Source of the DNA: Vibrio sp. CK2-1
Lineage (GTDB): Bacteria > Pseudomonadota > Gammaproteobacteria > Enterobacterales > Vibrionaceae
Reading direction: 5' to 3'
Length of the DNA stretch: 64,000 nucleotides
Assembly (NCBI RefSeq): GCF_021726515.1
Contig: NZ_JAKKCJ010000002.1
Coordinates: 186,001-250,000, forward strand
The notes below the pieces were generated by a model, which was not told the DNA's origin, ran no database searches, and worked only from the letters and a program-made list of their open reading frames with translations. Positions within the stretch are counted from its first letter, which is position 1. The number at the start of each line of letters is the position of its first letter. The position numbers and the translations under genes were made by a program. Below, piece after piece: positions 1 to 8,831 of this stretch.

Positions 1-902
1 AATACTTAGAGTTCTCGAAGAATCTCAATGCAGATATCAACATTCAACTGATCCCGATTTCCGCATTGGAAGGCGATAACGTTGTCGATCAGACTGAGAA
101 TCTCGCTTGGTATCAAGGTCAGCCATTACTGAAAATCTTAGAAGATATCGATTTAAGCCAAGAACATACTCAAGGTGAGTTCCGCTTACCGGTGCAATAT
201 GTCAATCGCCCTAATCTCGATTTCCGTGGTTTTGCTGGCACCATTGCCAATGGCACGATTGCTGTTGGTGATAGTGTGACCGCTCTGCCTTCTGGTAAAA
301 GCTCTAAAGTTGCTCGCATTGTTACCTTTGATGGTGATTTAGACTCTGCTCGAGCAGGCCAAGCGATAACCGTTACTTTAGAAGATGAAATTGATATTAG
401 CCGTGGTGACTTATTAGTGCCAACAGGCGCGACCATCAAAGCCACTAATCAGTTTTTAGCCGACGTAGTATGGATGACCGATCAGCCTTTCGCTGCGGGT
501 CGTCAATACGATATTAAAGTGGCTGGTAAACAAACGGTAGGGCAACTGGAGTCGATTAAGCACCAATACGATATCAACAAGTTAGAAGAGTTTGATGCGA
601 CGGAATTGCCATTAAATGGTATTGGTTTATGTGAAATATCATTAACTGAAACCGTTGCTTTGGATAAATACACTGACTGTGCAGATACCGGTGGTTTTAT
701 CATTATCGATCGCTTAACCAACGTTACTGTTGGTGCAGGTATGGTGCGTGAGCGTTTAACCGAGCAGCAAGCAACAACGCCTGCTTCATCAAGCTTTGAA
801 GTTGAACTCAATGCGCTGATCCGCAAGCATTTCCCGCATTGGGGAGCGAAAGATATTAGCCAGCTTTTTGATTCGTCTTCTCTTAACGATCAAAAGAAGT
901 AA
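1..902 (+). CDS. cysN: Sulfate adenylyltransferase subunit 1, C-terminal part (5' truncated by window edge)
   Basis: This is the GTPase subunit of ATP sulfurylase. With CysD it makes adenosine 5'-phosphosulfate from ATP and sulfate in the cytoplasm, using GTP hydrolysis. The reading frame is already open at base 3, and its first residues include [11 protein letters not shown], the end of the G domain that matches EF-Tu-like GTPases. Two beta-barrel domains follow ([19 protein letters not shown], then the C-terminal barrel). The catalytic G-box motifs and cysD lie upstream of the window. The next gene, a permease, starts about 25 bases after the stop, and cysC follows, so the three are probably one sulfate-activation operon. 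Confidence 0.95.
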   Translation, partial: YLEFSKNLNADINIQLIPISALEGDNVVDQTENLAWYQGQPLLKILEDIDLSQEHTQGEFRLPVQYVNRPNLDFRGFAGTIANGTIAVGDSVTALPSGKSSKVARIVTFDGDLDSARAGQAITVTLEDEIDISRGDLLVPTGATIKATNQFLADVVWMTDQPFAAGRQYDIKVAGKQTVGQLESIKHQYDINKLEEFDATELPLNGIGLCEISLTETVALDKYTDCADTGGFIIIDRLTNVTVGAGMVRERLTEQQATTPASSSFEVELNALIRKHFPHWGAKDISQLFDSSSLNDQKK

Positions 903-926
903 GGCAAGGTGATGGTGGAGTTTGCC

Positions 927-2651
927 ATGTGGGATAAATGGTTGGTGTTACTGCTGTTGATCGCCATTATTGGTAGTTTAATCTTCACCAAGATTAAGCC
1001 GAGCTTTATTTTCGCTACCGCCGCGTTAGTCGCTTTTATGACTGGCGCGGTGGATCTTGACGGCATAGCAAAGAACTTTACGAACTCATCATTATTGACG
1101 TTAGTACTGTTGATCTTAGCCTCATGTGCCTTAGAGAAAACCCGTTTGATCAGTTGGATCAGTCGCCATATTTCATCAGGTCGATTGGGTAGTGTAGTAG
1201 CCAAGCTTGGTTTTTCGACGGCTTTTCTTTCTTCTTTTACCAATAATACTGCGGTAGTGGTGGCCTTGATTGGTGCGATTAAGCGTAATAACTCTCATGC
1301 CCCATCGCGATTATTAATTCCATTATCTTACGCCGCAATTCTTGGTGGTACTTTAACTTTAATTGGCACTTCGACCAATTTAATTATTAATAGCTTTGTC
1401 GTGGATGCTGGATTGCCGAGCCTTGGCTTTTTTGCTCCAACCTGCATTGGCTTAGCGATTTTAGTGGTTGGCGTTTTAGTACTGATTCCATTGAGTTATT
1501 TACTGCCACATAGCGATTCGCATGAGCAAGATGATCTCCCTTATTTTTTAGAGGCGCGAGTGGAAGCCGGATCGCCTTTAATCGGTAAAAGTATTGCGCA
1601 AAATCACTTGAGAGCGTTACGTAAGTTATTTTTAGCTGAAGTGATCCGAGATGGAGTGACTATCGCATCGGTGACGCCAGATCTGGTATTGCTCGAAAAT
1701 GATCGTCTGTTGTTTTGTGGTGACGTTGAAAGTGTTGCCACATTACAAGAGATCCCCGGCATTACCTTATTTGGCCAGCATCACCTGAACGGACAAAGCT
1801 TCATTGAGGTAGTGGTGAGCCAGTCGGCTTCAATTTGTAATAAGACTTTAAAGTCGAGCCAATTCCGTGATCGTTTTGATGCGGTAGTCGTGGCGATTCG
1901 TCGCGGTCACGAGCGTTTAGAAGGTGGCTTAGGCAATGTAAAACTGGCCGCTGGCGATACCCTAGTCTTGGTTCCAGGCAAAGGCTTTCATTCTGCGCGT
2001 CAAGATCATGGCAAAGAGTTTGTGTTGATCAACGATCTTGATTCGAGTGCCAAGCTAGATAGAACTAAATCAGCGATTGCTTTGTTCGGTTTTGCCGCGG
2101 TTATAGGGCTATCACTGGTAGGAGCGATTCCGATTATCAAAGGATTAGCTGGCTATATTGTAGTGATGTTAGTGCTCGGGGCGGTGGGCATTAGTGAACT
2201 CAGACGTCGTTTCCCTATCGATATTGTGGTGATCGTGGGATCTGCTTTGTGTTTGGCGCAGCTCATGATGTCTTCAGGTTTATCTAAACAAATGGGGGAC
2301 TTGTTCATTTATTTGTTTAATGGTGGTGGGCCAATGGGCGCAGTGATTGCCACCTATTTACTGACGCTTATTTTAACCGAGTTGATTACTAATAATGCCG
2401 CGGCCGCGTTAGCTTTTCCGATTGGTTATAGTATGGCGATAGGTTATGGCGTCGATCCAATGCCGTTTATTATGGCGGTATTGTTTGGGGCGAGCGCCAG
2501 CTTTATTTCGCCTTATGGCTATCAAACCAACCTATTGGTTTACAGTGTCGGTAATTACCATATTAACGATTTTATTAAGATAGGAGTGCCAATCTCGATT
2601 GTTTATTCGATCGTGACATTGACGCTAATCCCTTATTTCTTCCCTTTTTAA
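927..2651 (+). CDS. SLC13/DASS-family permease with two central TrkA-C (RCK_C) domains, probable sulfate transporter
   Basis: This is an inner-membrane ion transporter of the SLC13 (sodium:sulfate/dicarboxylate symporter) superfamily. Hydrophobic helices occur in an N-terminal block (residues about 1-190) and a C-terminal block (about 375-575). The soluble middle holds two TrkA-C-type regulatory domains (one around YFLEARVEAGSPLIGKSI, the second around VVVSQSASICNKTL). The family signatures SFTNNTAVVVAL and LITNNAAAALAF appear once in each half. I chose ATG 927 because GGTGGAG lies 6 bases upstream; GTG 909 and ATG 912 are in frame and possible. Its position between cysN and cysC suggests sulfate as substrate, which is inference. 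No signal of transfer is seen. Confidence 0.85.
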   Translation: MWDKWLVLLLLIAIIGSLIFTKIKPSFIFATAALVAFMTGAVDLDGIAKNFTNSSLLTLVLLILASCALEKTRLISWISRHISSGRLGSVVAKLGFSTAFLSSFTNNTAVVVALIGAIKRNNSHAPSRLLIPLSYAAILGGTLTLIGTSTNLIINSFVVDAGLPSLGFFAPTCIGLAILVVGVLVLIPLSYLLPHSDSHEQDDLPYFLEARVEAGSPLIGKSIAQNHLRALRKLFLAEVIRDGVTIASVTPDLVLLENDRLLFCGDVESVATLQEIPGITLFGQHHLNGQSFIEVVVSQSASICNKTLKSSQFRDRFDAVVVAIRRGHERLEGGLGNVKLAAGDTLVLVPGKGFHSARQDHGKEFVLINDLDSSAKLDRTKSAIALFGFAAVIGLSLVGAIPIIKGLAGYIVVMLVLGAVGISELRRRFPIDIVVIVGSALCLAQLMMSSGLSKQMGDLFIYLFNGGGPMGAVIATYLLTLILTELITNNAAAALAFPIGYSMAIGYGVDPMPFIMAVLFGASASFISPYGYQTNLLVYSVGNYHINDFIKIGVPISIVYSIVTLTLIPYFFPF

Positions 2652-2706
2652 CGCTGACTCTTCGATATGAATCGTAAGGCTAGGCTAAGTAGCATGGAAT
2701 CTATTA

Positions 2707-3318
2707 ATGACTGTTTTGAATAAAGATGAAAATGTCATTTGGCACCAGCATCAGGTGACCAAGCAAACGCGATCTGAATTAAAAAAGCAAAAGCCAGTGG
2801 TGCTTTGGTTTACTGGTTTATCGGGTGCGGGAAAATCGACGGTTGCTGGGGCATTAGAGTCTCAATTGGCTAGCTTGGGCTATCACACCTATTTGCTGGA
2901 TGGCGATAATGTGCGCCATGGCTTATGCAGTGATTTAGGCTTTTCCTCTCAAGATCGCCGAGAAAATATTCGTCGTATTGGTGAGCTAGCTAAACTAATG
3001 GCTGATGCCGGTTTGATTGTACTGTCGGCGTTTATTTCTCCACATCGCGCTGAACGCCAAATGGTGCGTGACTTACTACCCGATGGTGAGTTTATCGAAG
3101 TGTTCGTTAATGCGCCTTTAGAAGTGTGTGAAAAACGCGATCCGAAAGGTTTATACAAGAAAGCGAGAGCCGGTGAGATCCCAAATTTCACAGGTATTGA
3201 TTCTGAGTATCAAGCGCCACAAAATCCTGAAATTGATTTGCCAGCAGGCGATAAATCATTGGATGAGCTGGTGGAGATTTGTCTACATCAGTTACGAGAG
3301 AGAGCGATAATTGCTTAA
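2707..3318 (+). CDS. cysC: Adenylyl-sulfate kinase (APS kinase)
   Basis: CysC phosphorylates adenosine 5'-phosphosulfate at the 3' position with ATP to give PAPS, the sulfate donor used for reductive assimilation. The Walker A motif GLSGAGKS is at residues 37-44. It is followed by [17 protein letters not shown], typical of APS binding, and by the ISPHRAER stretch and the lid segment [21 protein letters not shown]. At 203 residues it is the normal length for the single-domain enzyme. It follows the permease by 55 bases and ends about 25 bases before a strong hairpin terminator, so it is the last gene of the cysN operon. Confidence 0.97.
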   Translation: MTVLNKDENVIWHQHQVTKQTRSELKKQKPVVLWFTGLSGAGKSTVAGALESQLASLGYHTYLLDGDNVRHGLCSDLGFSSQDRRENIRRIGELAKLMADAGLIVLSAFISPHRAERQMVRDLLPDGEFIEVFVNAPLEVCEKRDPKGLYKKARAGEIPNFTGIDSEYQAPQNPEIDLPAGDKSLDELVEICLHQLRERAIIA

Positions 3319-3342
3319 GCTAGTTAACCGATAGTAGAAGCA

Positions 3343-3368
3343 AAAAGGGAGCCGTTGAGCTCCCTTTT
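3343..3368. terminator. Bidirectional Rho-independent terminator between cysC and the zrg-like operon
   Basis: A perfect 10-bp stem (AAAAGGGAGC / GCTCCCTTTT) with a 6-base loop lies between two convergent operons. The A/T ends of the stem give a T run in both directions, so it can end cysC from the left and the zinc operon from the right. Confidence 0.85.
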
Positions 3369-3407
3369 CGTTATTTACTTAGTTATTTGATTTGTTATTT
3401 GGGCTGC

Positions 3408-3956
3408 CTACATATCGTCATATTCTTCGATGGCATCACCTTGTAAGGTATATCCCGTTTGAGCCAGCTCATGATCTAGTACTTGAGTTTCTAATTTTCC
3501 TACTACGTACACCACATCCCATAGCTGCTGAACAGGCGCGCCTTTAGGAAATTTGACATAAATAATCTGATTCGGTGGCGGTGGCGGCACATGGATACAA
3601 GCTCCAAAATATGGCACCAGTAAAAACTCGGTAATAGTATTCTCATCGCCCTCTAGCGGAATAACAAAGCCGGGAATTTTGACATAACTGTTATTGAGTT
3701 CAGGACGAGTATGACCAATTGGATTTTGTTTTGCCTTGCCACCAGTATGATTGCCGGGAGCAGGCATGCCGAGTTTATCAAAGTTCTTTTGTTCATCGAC
3801 TGGAACTAAGTCTATCCAGTCAAGTTTCAATGGTTCTTGTTTTTGTTCGGCATGAGCGGCGAGAGGCACGCAAAGGCACACCAACAGCATAGTCAGCCAT
3901 AAGAATCTATTGACGAGATGGTTGGATTGAAAAGGTTGAATGGCGATAGTTTGCAT
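3408..3956 (-). CDS. DUF3299 periplasmic protein, last gene of the zrg-like zinc operon (ZrgD-like)
   Basis: This is a 182-residue secreted protein of the DUF3299 family. A signal peptide (hydrophobic core LWLTMLLVCLCVPL, cleavage near AHA-EQ) is followed by a single domain. The domain carries the family hallmark PYFGACIHVPPPPP near residues 118-131, with a Cys-x-His pair that could bind metal. The gene starts 2 bases after the stop of the upstream permease gene, so it belongs to the same transcript as the ATPase and the His-rich protein. In V. cholerae a zinc-repressed operon (zrg) carries such a gene; I assign the relationship from memory. Its biochemical role is not known to me. Confidence 0.75.
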   Translation of the reverse strand: MQTIAIQPFQSNHLVNRFLWLTMLLVCLCVPLAAHAEQKQEPLKLDWIDLVPVDEQKNFDKLGMPAPGNHTGGKAKQNPIGHTRPELNNSYVKIPGFVIPLEGDENTITEFLLVPYFGACIHVPPPPPNQIIYVKFPKGAPVQQLWDVVYVVGKLETQVLDHELAQTGYTLQGDAIEEYDDM

Positions 3957-3958
3957 CT

Positions 3959-5218
3959 TTATACCTTTATGGTCATGCCATCAGCGACAGAATGACGATA
4001 TGCCTTAAGTGATGGGAATAGTCCGATCACGACTCCTGAAATTTGTACCAGTAGTAGTAACATAAGGTCATGTTGGGATAAAGCGGTTAACGCAATTTTG
4101 ACGCCATATTGATGTTCTATGATTGGTGCACAAGCGGCTAACACAAGGTAGAGTATTCCAGTGCCAGCCGTGATACCAAGCAAGGTTAATAAACTCGCTT
4201 CACTCATCAATAAAAAGAAGATGTGTTTAGGTTGTGCCCCCATAGCACGCAAAATTGCCATCTCGCGACGACGTTCTTGTAGCCCAGTAAGTAAACTCGT
4301 CAACATACCTAGTAGACCAGCAATGACCACAAAACCCGAGATGACCATTAAGGCTTGTTCTGCTACCGACATCATGCCCCACAATTCACTTAATGCGATA
4401 CCGGGTAAAATGGCGCTCAACGGTTCTTTGTTGTAATTATTGATTTGCCTTTGCAGCATAAAGGTTTGGATTTTAGAGTTCAGACCCAGCATAAACGCGG
4501 TGATTTCTTTGGGCTCAAATTGTTGGTTCTCTAATACTTGTTTATCAGGAGTGTGTCCTAGGTGTGCACCGGATTCCCAGCCAACATGAATCGCTTCAAT
4601 GGCACCTAATGAAACATGCACGGTTTTATCCACCGGCGTACCGGTTGGCGCTAAAATACCCGTAATGGTGAAGGGTAAGTTTTTGTGGCGAGTAAAAGAC
4701 TTATCACTGATGCCATGAGCAATAATGATCTCATCACCAATTTGGTAGTTGAGTTTCTTAGCTACATCCGAGCCAATTACAGTTTCAAATAAGCCATGAA
4801 ACGCTTGCCCTTGAGAGAAAGTAAGTGGTTGCTTACTTCCATAGCGATAGAATGTAAAGTAGTCCTGATTGGTGCCCATCACACGGAAGCCACGGTGTGA
4901 ATCTCCTAGAGAAATCGGAATTGCCCACTTAACTTGTGGTAGAGCTGCGATATCTTGATAGCTCTGCCAGCCGATATTATTGGTGGCATTACCAATACGA
5001 AATACCGAATAAAGCAATAAATTCACTTCACCCGAGCGTGCGCCAACGATGAGGTCGGTACTTGAAATGGTGTTAGCAAAACTGCTTTTCGCTTGGGTAC
5101 GAATTTTTTCGACACCGAGTAATAGCACCACTGAAATTGCCACGGTAATGATGGTTAATATGGCGGTAGTTTTACGGTTGAGTAAGCTCTTCCAAGCAAG
5201 AGAGATAATCGCACTCAT
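3959..5218 (-). CDS. ABC transporter permease of the FtsX/LolC-MacB type, zinc operon (ZrgC-like)
   Basis: This is a 419-residue inner-membrane permease with the four-helix FtsX/MacB layout. One N-terminal helix (ILTIITVAISVVLLLGV) is followed by a large periplasmic domain of about 240 residues, then three C-terminal helices (ALMVISGFVVIAGLLGML; LLTLLGITAGTGILYLVL; MLLLLVQISGVVIGLFP). The coupling segment ERRREMAILRAMGA between C-terminal helices matches the FtsX family. The start codon overlaps the ATPase stop by one base, showing translational coupling. This fold usually performs mechanotransmission or substrate extraction rather than classical import, so its place in a metal-uptake operon is unusual. 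The zinc role rests on context and the upstream Zur-type operator. Confidence 0.8.
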   Translation of the reverse strand: MSAIISLAWKSLLNRKTTAILTIITVAISVVLLLGVEKIRTQAKSSFANTISSTDLIVGARSGEVNLLLYSVFRIGNATNNIGWQSYQDIAALPQVKWAIPISLGDSHRGFRVMGTNQDYFTFYRYGSKQPLTFSQGQAFHGLFETVIGSDVAKKLNYQIGDEIIIAHGISDKSFTRHKNLPFTITGILAPTGTPVDKTVHVSLGAIEAIHVGWESGAHLGHTPDKQVLENQQFEPKEITAFMLGLNSKIQTFMLQRQINNYNKEPLSAILPGIALSELWGMMSVAEQALMVISGFVVIAGLLGMLTSLLTGLQERRREMAILRAMGAQPKHIFFLLMSEASLLTLLGITAGTGILYLVLAACAPIIEHQYGVKIALTALSQHDLMLLLLVQISGVVIGLFPSLKAYRHSVADGMTIKV

Positions 5219-5943
5219 TAGTTTGCCTCTGGTTGTGGGTTCACTAGGCTGATTTGGTTAATGGCTGGCAGGTCAACATAGACCTCAAAATATCGACGCA
5301 AACTAGAATCATGGCTAACAAAAATCACCGTGGCACCTGATTGATTGGCTTCTTCAATTAATAGCTCAATAAAAGCTTGGCGATTATCTTGATCTAGGGC
5401 TGAAGTAGGTTCATCGGCAATGATGATTTCGGGTTGACCGATTAATGCTCGGGCGGCGGCGACTCGTTGTTGTTGACCAATACTCAATTCATTGATCGGT
5501 TGCTCAAAACACGATGCAGGCAAATGTAACCGAGTAAGTAGTTGCTTTGCTTGTTGCTCTAGAGAGGAACTTTGCTGCTCAGTTTTGGCTTTACGATCGC
5601 GAGAAAAGCGGCAAGGCAGCAAGACGTTTTCTAGCACTGATAAGTAAGGCAGTAGATTAAATTGCTGAAAGATATAGCCAATATGTTGAGCGCGAAATTT
5701 GTCTCGCTCTGCTTGCGATAACAAGTTGAGTTGCTTATCGAGAATACGAACTTGACCTGATTGAGGCGTCATTATTCCGGTTAATAAGCTTAACAAGGTC
5801 GATTTTCCACAACCGCTGGGGCCTTGAATAAATACATGTTGCTGAGGCTTAATTGCCAGTTGATCTATCACTAGGGTAGGTGTGGATTGTTTCGGCCAAG
5901 TAAAGCTGACCTGTTTAAGTTCTATCGCAAGAGGCATCGTCAT
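5218..5943 (-). CDS. ABC transporter ATP-binding protein of the LolD/MacB type, zinc operon (ZrgB-like)
   Basis: This is a cytoplasmic ATPase subunit of 241 residues. The Walker A motif GPSGCGKST is near residues 40-48, the Q-loop is in YIFQQFNLLPYLSVLENV, and the signature is degenerate: LSIGQQQRVAAARAL instead of LSGGQ. Walker B is IIIADEPTSALD and the switch His is in VIFVSHDSSL. The layout and the LLPYLSVLENVLLPC segment place it with LolD/MacB/FtsE-type ATPases, which matches the FtsX-type permease encoded next (one-base overlap). ATG 5943 has AAGAGACC just upstream; a second in-frame ATG lies two codons later. Confidence 0.87.
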   Translation of the reverse strand: MTMPLAIELKQVSFTWPKQSTPTLVIDQLAIKPQQHVFIQGPSGCGKSTLLSLLTGIMTPQSGQVRILDKQLNLLSQAERDKFRAQHIGYIFQQFNLLPYLSVLENVLLPCRFSRDRKAKTEQQSSSLEQQAKQLLTRLHLPASCFEQPINELSIGQQQRVAAARALIGQPEIIIADEPTSALDQDNRQAFIELLIEEANQSGATVIFVSHDSSLRRYFEVYVDLPAINQISLVNPQPEAN

Positions 5944-6034
5944 CTTGGTCTCTTTTCAGCTTGTCTTTTGAACAAATAACGACGCGATTAATCCTGAGAC
6001 TAATCGCGCAACGTTAATTTTTTGAGCCACTATT

Positions 6035-6706
<672 letters not shown>

Positions 6707-6767
6707 TGTCGAGCTCTCACTGAATAAATATAGAATGTGAGAGTCAGCGTTATGGCTTAAATTCTCA

Positions 6768-6808
6768 CCAGATGGGTAACTGTTATACTATAACAATTAC
6801 GCATCTGG
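6768..6808. promoter_or_regulatory. 41-bp palindrome containing a perfect Zur-type operator, upstream of the zinc operon
   Basis: The core TGTTATACTATAACA (6781-6795) is a perfect inverted repeat around a central C. It closely matches the Zur box shape known from znu promoters (TGTTATA-n-TATAACA). Symmetry continues outward: the 20-base arms 6768-6787 and 6789-6808 match at 18 of 20 positions, ending in CCAGATG / CATCTGG. A weaker second copy (TGTTATGTTATTACA, 12 of 15 identical to the core) lies at 6817-6831. On the minus strand the core contains a TATAGT -10-like hexamer about 80 bases before the ZrgA-like start codon, so Zur binding would block RNA polymerase. It also lies 34 bases after the ytfJ stop and may fold as a 3' hairpin in that transcript. 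Confidence 0.8.
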
Positions 6809-6842
6809 CAAGAGAATGTTATGTTATTACAATATGCATCAA

Positions 6843-7394
6843 CTACAGATTTTGTTTGATGAGTTGTAGAACTTGGTCAATTTGTTGCTCAGTCAGCTCA
6901 CCATCTTGATTGAAAAGAACTCGACCAGTTTTGTCTTGGACGATAATGGTTGAAGACTTAGGTGTTAGTTGCCATTGCTTTGCCACTACCCCTTCTTGAT
7001 CTAATACCATTGAAGACCAAGAAAAATCTTTCTTACCATCTTCTGCTGATGATTTTACAAATGAGCTAGTACCCCAAATCGCATCATCTTGGTTCACAAT
7101 AGTGGTGGTTTGGTATTTATCTTCTGGGAATTTTGCATGAGTAATTGCATCCATTAGAGGAGCATTCATGGCTTTCGCTCCACTTCTTCCTGCAATCGCT
7201 TGAATCACACGAACTTTGCCGAGTAGTAATTCAGTATTCCAAGGTAGGTAGTTGAAATCATCATTTTGCATGAAAATCTCGCCACCTTTTTCTACTGTTA
7301 CTGCCGGTACGCTACGACCAATTTGGATGTTATTTGCACTTGCAGCGAGTGACACCATGCTCAAAAAGAGGGCAATGGATAGTTTTCTTATCAT
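6843..7394 (-). CDS. ytfJ: YtfJ-family periplasmic protein
   Basis: This is a 183-residue exported protein of the YtfJ family, which has a thioredoxin-like fold of unknown role. A clear signal peptide (MIRKLSIALFLSMVSLAASA) precedes the mature domain. The family segments GKVRVIQAIAGRSGAKAMNAPLMDAI, TTTIVNQDDAIWGTSSFVKSSAED and a final TGRVLFNQDGELTEQQIDQVLQLI are present. No CxxC redox motif is visible, so an oxidoreductase activity is not supported. It is divergent from ytfK, its neighbour in E. coli as well. It reads toward the zinc operon, whose Zur-type palindrome lies just beyond its stop. Confidence 0.85.
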   Translation of the reverse strand: MIRKLSIALFLSMVSLAASANNIQIGRSVPAVTVEKGGEIFMQNDDFNYLPWNTELLLGKVRVIQAIAGRSGAKAMNAPLMDAITHAKFPEDKYQTTTIVNQDDAIWGTSSFVKSSAEDGKKDFSWSSMVLDQEGVVAKQWQLTPKSSTIIVQDKTGRVLFNQDGELTEQQIDQVLQLIKQNL

Positions 7395-7735
7395 AGTTGT
7401 CTACCTAGTTAGATGCTGGAAAAGTGAGAAAGTCCTCATATATTCATATGATAGCGCATAAATAGATTTGAAAAGTGTGAAATGTAGGTTGGCTCTAATT
7501 TTGCTTAACTTTTATTAACTATAACCAATAACTGAAAAATTTTGAATTTGCTCTTTGTCACGAATTTGCAGCAATTTTACTGTATCAATGTGGCTCTATT
7601 GAGTTTTAGGCACTATATATTTATTAACAATTATAAATAGTAATAGCACATCAATATGTGGCACTTCGTCACTATTGAAATGCTTTCTGGGCCTGTTAAG
7701 ACGTTATCGCAAATAACAATAATCTGGATAGACTA
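7395..7735. other. AT-rich divergent intergenic region between ytfJ and ytfK
   Basis: This 341-bp gap must carry the promoters of two divergent genes. It is strongly AT-rich, especially around 7540-7660, and contains several TATA-like stretches (for example near 7613-7640). I could not choose a -35/-10 pair with confidence, and I see no ORF or RNA gene. Confidence 0.5.
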
Positions 7736-7948
7736 ATGAACATGCAGCCAATTTTTAATCGTTATCGCCCACTTCAAATTGCCCGTTTTGTCAAAGTAGT
7801 ATTTAAAGGGCACTTTGGAATCAAAGGGGTAGGGGAATTTTATTTCGATCAAGGTAAAGTGCTATTGCCGGATGTGTCGAATAAGAAACAGCTGAAGATT
7901 ATGAAAGAGGTCAACTTGGCGATTCATCAATTATCGATGGAGTCTTGA
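7736..7948 (+). CDS. ytfK: YtfK-family protein (DUF1107)
   Basis: This is a 70-residue cytoplasmic protein that lines up end to end with E. coli YtfK as I recall it: a start like RYRPLQIARFVKVVFKGHFGIKGVGEF, then FDQGKVLLPDVSNKKQL and EVNLAIHQL. In E. coli YtfK binds SpoT and tips it toward (p)ppGpp synthesis during phosphate or fatty-acid starvation. Whether the Vibrio protein does so is inference. ATG 7736 has GGATAG upstream; ATG 7742 is also possible. A strong hairpin terminator follows directly, so it is probably monocistronic. Confidence 0.88.
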   Translation: MNMQPIFNRYRPLQIARFVKVVFKGHFGIKGVGEFYFDQGKVLLPDVSNKKQLKIMKEVNLAIHQLSMES

Positions 7949-7962
7949 GCGGGGATGTAAAA

Positions 7963-7990
7963 AAACAGGCTTAGAACGTTAAGCCTGTTT
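7963..7990. terminator. Bidirectional terminator between ytfK and msrA
   Basis: A perfect 11-bp stem (AAACAGGCTTA / TAAGCCTGTTT) encloses a 6-base loop, with an A run on the left and a short T run on the right. It lies between convergent ytfK and msrA and can serve both. Confidence 0.88.
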
Positions 7991-8016
7991 ATGCAGAACC
8001 TCTTAAGCGAAGTGTA

Positions 8017-8652
8017 TTAAGCTAGACTCGGAGGGAAGCACACTCCAGTGCCGCCAATGCCACAGTAGCCTTGCGGATTTTTGGCTAAATATTGCTGGTG
8101 GTAGGTTTCGGCTAGGTAGTAGTCACCCATTACCGCCAATTCAGTAGTGATATTTTTACTTAAAGATTCACCGATTGCTTGTTGGTAGGTTGCTTTACTT
8201 TGTTCTGCAATCGCGAGATCGTTTTGGTCTTCGGTATAAATCACTGAGCGATATTGAGTGCCAATATCATTACCTTGGCGCATACCTTGGGTTGGGTCAT
8301 GTTTCTCCCAAAAGATCACCAGTAACTCTTGTAGAGTCAATTGACTAGGATCGAAAATCACTCGTACTACTTCAGCATGTCCGGTTTCTCCGCTACACAC
8401 TTCTTGATAAGTCGGGTTCGGAGTATAACCACCGCTATAACCAACTGATGTGCTGATTACGCCATCAAGCTGCCAGAAAACACGCTCTGCTCCCCAGAAG
8501 CATCCGAGTCCTAATAATATTTCTTTACTGCCTGCTGGTTTGTCGGCGGTTAAATCTGTTTGATTAATATAATGTAACTCTGTGATGAGCATTTTTTCAT
8601 CACGGCCAGCTAATGCCGTTTCTTGGGTCACTAATTTATCTTTATTCGACAT
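8017..8652 (-). CDS. msrA: Peptide-methionine (S)-S-oxide reductase
   Basis: MsrA reduces the S-epimer of methionine sulfoxide in proteins and free methionine, using thioredoxin, and so repairs oxidative damage. The catalytic motif GCFWGAE is at residues 50-56 with the nucleophilic Cys51. VGYSGGYTPNPTYQEVCSGETGHAEVV and GTQYRSVIYT follow. The C-terminus GYCGIGGTGVCFP supplies the recycling cysteines. At 211 residues it has the longer N-terminus seen in enteric and vibrio MsrA. It is divergent from tamA, the same neighbour as in E. coli. Confidence 0.96.
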   Translation of the reverse strand: MSNKDKLVTQETALAGRDEKMLITELHYINQTDLTADKPAGSKEILLGLGCFWGAERVFWQLDGVISTSVGYSGGYTPNPTYQEVCSGETGHAEVVRVIFDPSQLTLQELLVIFWEKHDPTQGMRQGNDIGTQYRSVIYTEDQNDLAIAEQSKATYQQAIGESLSKNITTELAVMGDYYLAETYHQQYLAKNPQGYCGIGGTGVCFPPSLA

Positions 8653-8831
8653 ATATAATCCTTATCTGGCTTTTGAGAACCGGGAAAGTCTGGTAGTTTA
8701 AGTTGCATACCATATATTGGGTGCAAAGAACCTAACCATAGACCGACGAATCCCTGTGGTCATTTCAAATCTATGAATATTTTGAAATGACAAACTACAG
8801 CAGTTTTGACAATGAGTACAAATATTCACTT

